From an uncultured Bacilli bacterium (lineage in GTDB: Bacteria; Bacillota_I; Bacilli_A; RF39; UBA660), in assembly GCA_947632625.1 (NCBI GenBank), contig CANRPZ010000003.1:1-34412 (forward strand): a stretch of DNA of 34,412 bases. Direction: 5' to 3'. The notes under the pieces were generated by a model that saw only the letters and a program-made list of their open reading frames with translations, was not told the origin of the DNA and ran no database searches. Position numbers and translations under genes: made by a program. Positions 1 through 8,858 of this stretch are shown one piece after another. Position 1 is the first letter of the stretch, and every line of letters begins with the position of its first letter.

Positions 1-2
1 AT

Positions 3-725
3 TCTTTTGACTATTATAGTTTATGGGAAGAAATTAACAATGAAAATTTTAATTCCGTGGAATCCCACAGAATTAAAATTGCTGAAGTTCCATATAATAG
101 ATTTACTATGACCCCAAATAAATGGCAAAAAAATTTTAATGCTATTGGCATTATTCCAAGTAGTGGAAAATATAGTAAAGGTACTTTTGCTCATCCAGAT
201 ATTGCTTTTGAATTTGCCAGTTGGCTATCACCCGAATTTAAATTATATTTAATAACTGAATTTGAAAGATTAAAAACGAATGAAGCTTATCAATATAAAG
301 TTGAGTGGAATGCTACTAGACTTTTATCAAAAGTTAATTATGTAGTTCATACAGATGCAATTAAGAAATGCATAGTTCCAACTTTATCTGAAAAACAAAA
401 ACAGTTAGTTTATGCAGAAGAAGCTGATGTATTAAATGTTGCATTATTTGGAATGACCGCAAAAGAATGGCGAGAAAATAATCCGGAACTTGCAGAAAAT
501 GGAAATTTAAGAGATTATACAGATTTACTTCATTTAGTAATTTTAAATAATTTACAAAACACAAATGCAGAATTAATTGAAGAAAAAGTCCCTCAAAGAG
601 AAAGACTTATTAGATTAAACAATTCAGCAAGAAGACAAATGGAAGCATTAAAAGATAATAAAAGTCTTAAAGATTTAGAATTATTACAAAAGCAAGTTAA
701 TAAGAATAAGTTGATTGAACAATAA
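3..725 (+). CDS. KilA-N domain protein (5'-truncated by window edge)
   Basis: Frame 3 is open to the window edge: SFDYYSLWEEINNENFNSVESHRIKIAEV...FNAIGIIPSSGKYSKGTFAHPDIAFEFASWLSPEFKLYLITEFERLK, a typical KilA-N core. The GTG at 57 is internal and not the true start. Confidence 0.85.
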   Translation, partial: SFDYYSLWEEINNENFNSVESHRIKIAEVPYNRFTMTPNKWQKNFNAIGIIPSSGKYSKGTFAHPDIAFEFASWLSPEFKLYLITEFERLKTNEAYQYKVEWNATRLLSKVNYVVHTDAIKKCIVPTLSEKQKQLVYAEEADVLNVALFGMTAKEWRENNPELAENGNLRDYTDLLHLVILNNLQNTNAELIEEKVPQRERLIRLNNSARRQMEALKDNKSLKDLELLQKQVNKNKLIEQ

Positions 726-778
726 AAAAATTATATAATTAAGTTGGTAAAAGAATGTTGAAAATTTCCTCATATATA

Positions 779-801
779 CCTCATTTTATTAAAAAATGAG
801 G
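779..801. repeat. Short inverted repeat CCTCATTTT-N5-AAAATGAGG
   Basis: Direct reading: 9-bp perfect arms, no T-tract on the + side; nearby extra CCTCA copies at about 768 and 830. Confidence 0.6.
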
Positions 802-876
802 AAAAATACCTTGCAATTTCCTCAATATCAATATTATATGAGTAAAATTGTGAGAAAAATGAAAGGTGGTTTTGGT

Positions 877-1464
877 ATGAATAAAGAAATATTACAACAA
901 ATAAAACGAGAGTATCACTTATTAAGCTTAAATGAGTCATTAGATAAAATAGAGAATTGTTATAAAGAATCTTACATTCTTGAAAAAATTATTAATAAAT
1001 ATGGTAAGGGATTAATTGAGGAAACCAACAACTTATGGTTCTGGTTTTTAGATGTTTCCATAAGTCAATACGAAAAGATATTTAGAAAAACATTAGAAAA
1101 AACGGATAAAGATAGAATGGTGTCTGTATATTTAGACCTTGAAAATTCTCAAAGAATACTTGTCATTTCTTTAGAAGAACAAGTGGCTTTTGAAACTAAA
1201 AATAAAGTAATAAGAGGTAAAAGAACAATAGAGGATGCCGAGGATCGTTATTTTAATACAAGATTTGAATATTTTAATTTATGTATTCATGAAGGACAAG
1301 AGATAGCGATAAAAACAATATTACATGAAGAAGATTGTCGACTTGAGGAAGCTAAAAAAATTAGAAATGAAAAGATAAAAAAGCTAAATGACGTATTGAA
1401 ATATCATTTAATTTCCAAAGATGAATATGAAAAAGAAAGACAACTTGTTTTATCAAAAAAATAA
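877..1464 (+). CDS. Hypothetical protein with SHOCT-like C-terminus
   Basis: The ORF track starts at 796 but the ATG at 877 has a good RBS (GAAAGGTGG). C-terminus IKKLNDVLKYHLISKDEYEKERQLVL resembles a SHOCT motif. Confidence 0.55.
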   Translation: MNKEILQQIKREYHLLSLNESLDKIENCYKESYILEKIINKYGKGLIEETNNLWFWFLDVSISQYEKIFRKTLEKTDKDRMVSVYLDLENSQRILVISLEEQVAFETKNKVIRGKRTIEDAEDRYFNTRFEYFNLCIHEGQEIAIKTILHEEDCRLEEAKKIRNEKIKKLNDVLKYHLISKDEYEKERQLVLSKK

Positions 1465-1500
1465 GTAAAAATATTAAAAGAGAAAAGGATGGATTTAATT

Positions 1501-2193
1501 ATGGAAAGACCTATCACAACTTTATTTATGTTAGAATCTTTGGATGGTAAAATTAATAGCGGTAATAATGATGCATTAGATGCAGATAAAGATTGGTGCA
1601 AAATAGATGGAGTAAAAGAAGGATTACCACAATATTATGATATTGAAGCGACCACAGATATTTATTCCTTAAACACAGGACGTGTTATGGCTAAAATTGG
1701 TGTTAATGAAAGAAAAGAATTTCATGAAAAAATAGACATAAGATTTATAATTATAGATAATAAGCCTCATTTAAATGAAAATGGAATTAATTATTTATGC
1801 TATTGGGTAGAAAAATTAATTTTGGTAACCACTAATAAAAATCATATTGCCTTTTCATTAAAAGAAAAATATGAGAATTTAGATATAATTTATTACAATA
1901 ACTTGGATTTAAAAAAATTATTATTTGATATAAAAGAAAAATATAACGCTGAAAGAATTACAATTCAATCTGGTGGAAATTTAAATGGTTTATTTTTAAG
2001 AGAAAATTTAATCGATTATGTTAATATAGTAATTGCTCCTTTATTAGTTGGAGGGCATGATACATCAACTTTGATTGATGGAGAAGCAATAAGTAAAGTT
2101 GAAGATTTAAACAAATTAAGAGCATTAGAATTGATTGAATGTAATAAACTAAATAATTCGTATATTCAGTTAATTTATAAAGTAAAAAAATAA
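1501..2193 (+). CDS. RibD C-terminal-domain / dihydrofolate-reductase-like reductase
   Basis: MERPITTLFMLESLDGKI...ITIQSGGNLNGLFLRENLIDYVNIVIAPLLVGG is typical of RibD_C reductases. RBS AAAGGATGG upstream of ATG 1501. Confidence 0.8.
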   Translation: MERPITTLFMLESLDGKINSGNNDALDADKDWCKIDGVKEGLPQYYDIEATTDIYSLNTGRVMAKIGVNERKEFHEKIDIRFIIIDNKPHLNENGINYLCYWVEKLILVTTNKNHIAFSLKEKYENLDIIYYNNLDLKKLLFDIKEKYNAERITIQSGGNLNGLFLRENLIDYVNIVIAPLLVGGHDTSTLIDGEAISKVEDLNKLRALELIECNKLNNSYIQLIYKVKK

Positions 2194-2267
2194 GGTATTC
2201 TATAAATATAGCAAGAGAAATTATGAAATTATATAATCAATTTTTTAGTAGTTTTAAAAATGCCAAG

Positions 2268-2320
2268 TAAGAACGTAGGATTATGATAAAATTTTTAAGG
2301 CAAATCATAACATGTTCTTA
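2268..2320. repeat. Imperfect long inverted repeat upstream of prfB
   Basis: TAAGAAC (2268-2274)/GTTCTTA (2314-2320) and TTATGAT (2281-2287)/ATCATAA (2304-2310), separated by a small asymmetric internal loop. Confidence 0.55.
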
Positions 2321-2366
2321 ATTCTTAGAGGTTGATTAAATAAAAAAGTAAAGCAAGATTATAAGA

Positions 2367-2395
2367 TTGTTTAATTATAAGAATGATAGTATACT
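2367..2395 (+). promoter_or_regulatory. Sigma-A-like promoter for prfB
   Basis: TTGTTT (2367-2372), 17-bp spacer, TATACT (2390-2395). Confidence 0.6.
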
Positions 2396-2459
2396 TTATT
2401 TAGTAAAATAAAAAATAAAGAAAGGAAAGTAATCGATTTTAAGATTACTAAAACATACC

Positions 2460-3549
2460 ATGGACAAAAAAGAATTATTAAATACTTTAAATCAATTGTT
2501 AGAAAAAGTAGATGAATTAGGGAGGGGACTTTGACTTACCCCAAAAAGAAAAAAGAATACAAGAATTAGAACAAAAAGTTAATGATGAAAATTTTTGGCA
2601 AAACGTTGAAGAATCGACCAGCGTGAATCAAGAATTAACAGCTTTAAAAAAAGAAAGAGATTTTTTTATACAAACGAAAAAAAGTTTGGAAGAAGATATA
2701 GAACTTATTGATATTATAGAAGAACATGAACTTGAAAACTTAAAAAAAGAAATAGACGTTTTAGAACAAGAAATAAAAAATCTAGAAATCAATTGTTTGT
2801 TAAGTAAAGAATTTGACCAATTAAACTGTTATCTAGAAATTCATCCTGGCGCTGGTGGAACAGAGTCTTGTGATTGGGCAAGTATGCTAGCTCGTATGTA
2901 TACAAGATTTTGTGAAAGCAATCATTATAATTACGAAATTATAGAAAGTCAAAAAGGTGAAGAAGCGGGGCTTAAAAGTTTTACTATGTATATAAAAGGA
3001 TTATATGCTTATGGTTATTTAAAAAATGAAAAAGGAATTCATAGATTGGTACGTATTTCTCCTTTTGATTCAAATAAAAGACGTCATACCTCTTTTGCAT
3101 CTGTTTTAGTAACCCCTGAATATAAACATACCATTTCGGTGGACATTAAAGAAAGTGATTTAAAAATAGATGTTTATCACTCAAGTGGAGCTGGTGGTCA
3201 AAGTGTAAACACATCAAATTCAGCTGTTAGAATTACCCACTTACCAACCAAAATTGTTGTGACTTGTCAAAATGAACGAAGCCAAATGCAAAATAAAGAG
3301 CAAGCTATGAAAATGTTAAGAAATAAACTTTATGAATTAGAATTACAAAAACAAGAACAACAACAAAATAATTTAAAAGGAACAATCCAAAATATTGAGT
3401 TTGGTAATCAAATTCGTAGTTATGTTTTAGAACCTTATAAATTAATAAAGGATCATCGTAGTGGCTATGAAACTAGCGATGTTTTAAAAGTACTAGACGG
3501 TGATTTATTGCCAATTTTAGAATCCGTTTTAAAAAATAAAAAAGAATAA
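2460..3549 (+). CDS. prfB: Peptide chain release factor 2, programmed +1 frameshift at 2529-2535
   Basis: ATG 2460 reads MDKKELLNTLNQLLEKVDELGRGL then TGA (2532-2534). Shift site GGGAGG-GGA-CTT-TGA-C; the +1 frame continues DLPQKEKRIQELEQKVNDENFWQNVEESTS into the 308-aa ORF. RF2 SPF motif and GGQ motif are present. Confidence 0.95.
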
Positions 3550-3600
3550 ATTGCATTTTTCATTATTTCGTTTTACAATAAGACAAATCTAGGTGGTAAT

Positions 3601-4944
3601 ATGAAAAACACATTAGAATTTATAAGAAAAATATTAGAAAAAAATTCAACAATTGTCTTGGGACTTTCTGGAGGTCCTGATTCAATGTGTCTTTTTAACA
3701 TTCTTTTAAAATTTAAAGAAGAATATAATTTAAAAATTATTTGTGCTCATGTAAATCACAACGTAAGAAAAGAAAGTAAAGAAGAAGAAGAATTTGTCAA
3801 AAAAATTGTTTTAAAAAATAATTGCTTATTTGAAACCACAAAATTAAATCTTAATCATAAAAATTTTGAAGCCAATGCCAGAAAAGAAAGATATGCCTTT
3901 TTTAATGAAATGGTAAAAAAATATCAAGCAAAATATTTAATGACGGCTCATCATGGCGATGATTTGGTAGAGACAATTTTAATGCATATGACTAGAGGAA
4001 GCCATTTTTATGGATATTGTGGATTTAAAAAAATTACTCATTTTGATAATTTTTCTTTAGTAAGACCCCTAATATATCTAACCAAAGAGGATATTTTAAA
4101 CTATTGCAAAGAAAATAAAATTTCTTATTGCCTTGATAAAACAAATGATAGCGATGTACACACAAGAAATCGATATCGAAAAGTTATTTTGCCATTTTTA
4201 AAAAAAGAAAATAAAAATGTTCATTTAAAATATTTGCAATTTAGTGAAGAAATTGAAACTATAGAGGATTATTTACAAAAAAAGACATTAGATGCCTTGA
4301 CGAAAATTAGGAGTTTTGATAAAGTAAATTTGCACGAATTAAATAAGCTTGAACCGCTTATAAAAAAACGTGTCCTTGAGTATATATTAAAAGAAGAGTA
4401 CCAAAACGATATTATACTTATAACGAATAAACATATTAAAGCGATAATTGCTCTATGCACATCAAATAAAGCCAATACTAGTATCGATTTACCTCTTCAA
4501 AAAAAGGCTATAAAAGAATACAACCTACTATACTTTAGTAATAAAAAAAATCCAAAAAGAGAAGAATATATATTAGAAGATGAAATAATATTAAATGAAC
4601 ACGAAAAAATTATAAAAGTAAAAGATTCTGATATTTTGAAAAGTAATTATTTAATAAGATTAAATTCTCAAGAAATTTCTCTTCCCTTAAAAGTCCGATT
4701 TAAAAAAGATCAAGATAGGATGGCAGTAAAAAATTTAAAAGGACATAAAAAATTGAAAGATATTTTTATAGATGAAAAAGTACCTTTAAGTAAGAGAAAT
4801 CAATATCCTATAGTAGTAGATAATAAAAACACGATTCTTTGGGTACCAGGTTTAAAAAAATCAAAGTTTGATAAAAATAAAGATGAATTTTATGATATAA
4901 TATATAAGTATGTAATTGATAAGGAGGATTATAATGAAAAATAA
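3601..4944 (+). CDS. tilS: tRNA(Ile)-lysidine synthase
   Basis: [11 protein letters not shown]-loop and TilS-type C-terminal domain (RFKKDQDRM...[23 protein letters not shown]); RBS GGTGG. Confidence 0.93.
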   Translation: MKNTLEFIRKILEKNSTIVLGLSGGPDSMCLFNILLKFKEEYNLKIICAHVNHNVRKESKEEEEFVKKIVLKNNCLFETTKLNLNHKNFEANARKERYAFFNEMVKKYQAKYLMTAHHGDDLVETILMHMTRGSHFYGYCGFKKITHFDNFSLVRPLIYLTKEDILNYCKENKISYCLDKTNDSDVHTRNRYRKVILPFLKKENKNVHLKYLQFSEEIETIEDYLQKKTLDALTKIRSFDKVNLHELNKLEPLIKKRVLEYILKEEYQNDIILITNKHIKAIIALCTSNKANTSIDLPLQKKAIKEYNLLYFSNKKNPKREEYILEDEIILNEHEKIIKVKDSDILKSNYLIRLNSQEISLPLKVRFKKDQDRMAVKNLKGHKKLKDIFIDEKVPLSKRNQYPIVVDNKNTILWVPGLKKSKFDKNKDEFYDIIYKYVIDKEDYNEK

Positions 4945-6913
4945 TAACAATACAATTAAAAACTTATTCCCTTATTTGGTATTAATAGTAGTTATCTTTT
5001 TTGTATTAACTGTATTAAACTTTGGGGGGACAATAAATCATAGTTTAACAACTGGAGAACTTTTAAGTGAATTAGAAAAAAGTAACGTTACAGAAATTAC
5101 AATTACACCTAAAAGTAATGATTCTGTATATTATATTGAAGGAAAATTAGCAAACTATAAAGAAAAAGAAAGCTTTTCTGCTAAAGTTGTCGAAGAGGAT
5201 TTAACAGAAATAACCAATTATGCTAAAGAACATGATTTAGAGGTTTATGAAACCAATAAAGATCCAGGTTCTATATCTTTAATTTATATAATTGTGAATT
5301 TCTTACCTTTAGTCCTTATTATTGGAGCTTCTTACATTTTAATTACGAAAATGGCTGGAAGCAATAAAAATTCTATGGACTTTGGAAGAAGCCGTGCTAG
5401 ACTATCTGAAGATGGTGGTTCAACTAAATTTAGTGATGTAGCAGGACTTAAAGAAGAAAAAGAAGAGGTTGCTGAACTAATTGATTTCTTAAAAAATCCT
5501 AAAAAATTCCAAAAGTTAGGAGCAAGAATTCCGAAAGGTGTTTTATTAGTTGGTCCTCCAGGAACAGGTAAAACTTTACTTGCAAAAGCAGTTGCAGGAG
5601 AAGCCAATGTACCTTTCTATTACATTAGTGGATCTGATTTTGTGGAATTATTTGTCGGTGTTGGTGCAAGTCGTGTAAGAGATATGTTTAAAGAAGCCAA
5701 AAAGAATGCACCATGTCTAATCTTTATAGATGAAATTGATGCCGTAGGTCGTCAACGTGGAGCAGGTCTTGGTGGAGGTCACGATGAACGTGAACAAACA
5801 TTAAACCAATTGCTTACTGAAATGGATGGATTTGGAGCGAATGAAGGAATTATTATTATTGCTGCAACCAATAGACCGGATGTTTTAGACCCAGCTCTAT
5901 TGAGACCAGGAAGATTTGATAGACAAGTTACTGTTAATTTACCAGATACAAAAGAACGTGAAGCAATTTTAAAAGTTCATGCTAAAAATAAAATTCTTGA
6001 TAAATCAGTAAGTTTAGAAAATGTTAGTGCTAGAACTCCAGGCTTTAGTGGTGCTGATCTTGAAAACTTACTTAACGAAGCCGCTTTACTTGCTGTAAGA
6101 AAAGATGAAGAAGCCATTACAATGGATGATATTGATGAAGCAACGGATCGTGTATTAATGGGTCCAGCCAAAACAAGTCGTAAAATAACAGATAAAGAAA
6201 AGAAACTTGTAAGTATTCATGAATCTGGTCATGCAGTTATAGGTATTAAATTAGAAGATGCCAACGAGGTTCATAAAATAACGATTATTCCACGTGGTAT
6301 GGCTGGTGGTTATACGATGATGCTTCCAAAAGAAGAAAAAATATCTGTTATGACCGAAAAAGAATTACTCGCAACAATTACTGGTTTACTTGGTGGTCGT
6401 GCTGCTGAAGAATTATTTTTAGGAGAAATAACAACTGGAGCAAGCGATGATTTTAAAAAGGCTACCAATATAGCACGTAGTATGGTTTCTGAATATGGTA
6501 TGAGTGAACTTGGTCCAATGCAATACGAACAAAAAAGCGAAGGTGTCTTTTTAGGTAGAGATTATAATAAAACGAAAAATTATTCTGATCAAGTTGCTTT
6601 AGAAATTGATAGAGAGGTTCGTAAAATTATTGAAAACTGTTATAAAGATGCTAAAAGAATTTTAAGTGAAAATGAAGATTTAGTAATGACATTAAGTAAA
6701 GCTTTAATTGAAAAGGAAACGTTAACTAAAGAAGAAATTGAATCACTTGTAACCACTGGTAAAATAGAAGAGAATTTAGAACCTTTGAAAGAAGATGAAC
6801 CTTCCTTACTAAAATTAAGAGAAATTGCTAAAGCTAATAAAATTAAAGGTTATACAAAAATGACCAAAGAAGAATTAGAAGAAGCTATTAAAGATTTAGA
6901 TAGTTTAAAATAA
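4934..6913 (+). CDS. ftsH: ATP-dependent zinc metalloprotease FtsH
   Basis: GPPGTGKT Walker A, SRH region, HESGH zinc motif. Start moved from 4916 to ATG 4934 (RBS AAGGAGG); overlaps the tilS stop. Confidence 0.97.
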   Translation: MKNNNNTIKNLFPYLVLIVVIFFVLTVLNFGGTINHSLTTGELLSELEKSNVTEITITPKSNDSVYYIEGKLANYKEKESFSAKVVEEDLTEITNYAKEHDLEVYETNKDPGSISLIYIIVNFLPLVLIIGASYILITKMAGSNKNSMDFGRSRARLSEDGGSTKFSDVAGLKEEKEEVAELIDFLKNPKKFQKLGARIPKGVLLVGPPGTGKTLLAKAVAGEANVPFYYISGSDFVELFVGVGASRVRDMFKEAKKNAPCLIFIDEIDAVGRQRGAGLGGGHDEREQTLNQLLTEMDGFGANEGIIIIAATNRPDVLDPALLRPGRFDRQVTVNLPDTKEREAILKVHAKNKILDKSVSLENVSARTPGFSGADLENLLNEAALLAVRKDEEAITMDDIDEATDRVLMGPAKTSRKITDKEKKLVSIHESGHAVIGIKLEDANEVHKITIIPRGMAGGYTMMLPKEEKISVMTEKELLATITGLLGGRAAEELFLGEITTGASDDFKKATNIARSMVSEYGMSELGPMQYEQKSEGVFLGRDYNKTKNYSDQVALEIDREVRKIIENCYKDAKRILSENEDLVMTLSKALIEKETLTKEEIESLVTTGKIEENLEPLKEDEPSLLKLREIAKANKIKGYTKMTKEELEEAIKDLDSLK

Positions 6914-6928
6914 TCTAAATCTTTTTTT
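6890..6928 (+). terminator. Rho-independent terminator of ftsH, overlapping the stop codon
   Basis: AAAGATTTAGAT (6890-6901)/ATCTAAATCTTT (6913-6924) followed by T run. Confidence 0.75.
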
Positions 6929-6937
6929 CTGATTTAA

Positions 6938-6966
6938 TTGCAAAAGTAAAAAGAGTTTAGTATAAT
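6938..6966 (+). promoter_or_regulatory. Sigma-A-like promoter of the variable surface protein
   Basis: TTGCAA (6938-6943), 17-bp spacer, TATAAT (6961-6966). Confidence 0.7.
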
Positions 6967-6993
6967 TAAATTAACATAGGAGGAAAAAGAATT

Positions 6994-8803
6994 ATGAAGA
7001 AAAGAAATAGAATCCTCCCAACCGAAACTAGCTTCGGGGGGGGGGTTATTAGAAAGTAATAATAAACCAACGGAGCTACAAAGGTATAAGAAAAATACAA
7101 AGCAAAAGAAAATTTTAATTGGAGCAATAGTATTATTTATATTAATCATTGGCGGTATAAAACTATATCGCACTTTTGCATTGTATAAAGAAGAAAAATC
7201 CTTTAATGTATTAAAAGGAATAGTACCGGATTTTGTCGGAGGAGATGTAATACTCGCATTCACTGTAAATAATAAGGAAACAAATCACTTATCTTTCCCA
7301 AATAAAGGAGAAGGATATAAAGTAGATAAAGTAACTTGTGAGAATGATGTAAAAGCAGATTGGAATAACAATTCTTGGAGTCTAGAAATAAAGGATAGTA
7401 ACAAACAAAGAAAAATAAAATGTACAATTAATTTTAATAAGTATCAAGAAAGTATATTAAATGAAGCAGACCCAGTATTAAAAGAAGGATTAGTAGCAGT
7501 AAAAGTTGATAAAGATACAGGTGCAGTAACCAAAGCAGATACAACAAAACAATGGTATAGCTATGAGAATCAAGAATGGGCAAATGCGGTAATACTAACA
7601 AATGGTAAAACAGCAGATAACTACCAAGATAATGACCCGATACCAGAGGCAGATATCGAAAGTTATTTTGTATGGATACCAAAATATAAATATCAAATAT
7701 TCGATATGGGAAATTATACAACGAGAGAAGAAGATAGTAGTTATCAAGATAATGAACAAGCTATAGAAATAAAATTTGGCTTAACGAATACTATAGACGA
7801 TGAGGAAGAATGCATTGCTCCACCAAGTGGAGAGAATGGTACTTGTGCTGTAAATAAATGGATGACGCATCCAGCGTTTACTGCTTTTGATACAAACGGA
7901 ATCTGGGTTGGAAAGTTTAAGACAGGATACAAAGGAGCAAATAGTAAAACCGAAGCTGAACAAGATGGAGATGCATCTAAAATCATCATAAAACCAAATG
8001 AATATAGTTGGAGAGGTATAACTATAGGAATAATGTATCAAAATAGTTTAAATTATAATAAAGATTTAAATAGTCATATGTTAAAAAATACCGAATGGGG
8101 AGCAGTAGCTTATTTAGCCAACTCTATTTATGGACGATGTGACAAAAATACAAAGGAGTGTAGTGAAATACATGTCAATAATAATTCTGATTTTTTAACA
8201 GGTTATGCCGCAAAGCACAAATTTACAATAGGTTTTACTAGTACAAATGAGTCTTGTACAGAGCACTCTGATGCTTGTAATGAATATGGAGGATCAAGCA
8301 AAGGGCAAGACGGAACTTATAACTATCAATATTTTAGTCCAAAAAGTGTTAAGGCAAGTACCACAAATAATTACACTGGTATTTATGATATGAGTGGAGG
8401 TTCATGGGAATACGTAATGGGTGTGATGGTGGATGCAAATGATAATCCAATATATTTAAATAGTGAGTTAAGTGCAGATGATTTAAAAGACGAGAGATAT
8501 TATGATGACTATAAAAATGGTGTCGAATTCCAATATACAAGTCGAATATTAGGAGATGCAACAGGAGAGATGGGACCATTTATTCAAGAACAATATACGG
8601 GAACAACAACTACTGCAGTAGAACAAACTAGAACAATTAGTGGATGGTATCATGATGAAGGTTGGTTTGTCTTGACTGGCAGTCCTTGGTTCCTGCGTGG
8701 TGGCGTTTACGATCACGGGTTTGAGGGCGGTGTTTTCACTTTCGTTCGCGGCGCAGGTGAGGCGTACGCGTACCGTGCTTTTCGCCTTGCTCTTGCCTTT
8801 TAG
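6994..8803 (+). CDS. Membrane-anchored variable surface protein with FGE-sulfatase/C-type-lectin-like C-terminus; out of frame at a G10 tract in this assembly (phase-OFF state or frameshifted)
   Basis: ATG 6994 with RBS ATAGGAGG reads MKKRNRILPTETSFGGGVIRK and stops at 7057. Removing one G joins it to LLESNNKPTELQRYKKNTKQKKILIGAIVLFILIIGGIKLYRTFALYKEEKSFNVLKG... (TM helix), continuous to TAG 8801-8803. The body has no ATG/GTG/TTG upstream of TTG 7181. Confidence 0.8.
7036..7045 (+). repeat. Poly-G tract (G10), candidate phase-variation tract
   Basis: Ten consecutive G, the only such G run seen in the window, inside the 5' coding region of the surface protein. Confidence 0.85.
8661..8803 (+). 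other. Candidate DGR variable repeat (VR) at the 3' end of the surface-protein gene
   Basis: 80/143 G+C and only 12 A versus about 51 T, against an AT-rich, A-rich coding strand elsewhere. Encodes GWFVLTGSPWFLRGGVYDHGFEGGVFTFVRGAGEAYAYRAFRLALAF, with many codons ending in C/T. Confidence 0.65.
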
Positions 8804-8858
8804 TTCAATCAATTAATCCAAACTTTATAAATACTCATATACTATAAAGAGGTGTATT

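Noticed and set aside
6934-7263. 109-aa minus-strand ORF across the poly-G
   Set aside because: Antisense to the promoter and 5' end of the surface-protein gene; no RBS or recognisable domain.
7434-8812. Several minus-strand ORFs (7434-7721, 7744-7989, 7781-8041, 8349-8579, 8549-8812)
   Set aside because: All antisense to the variable surface protein, mutually overlapping, no recognisable product.
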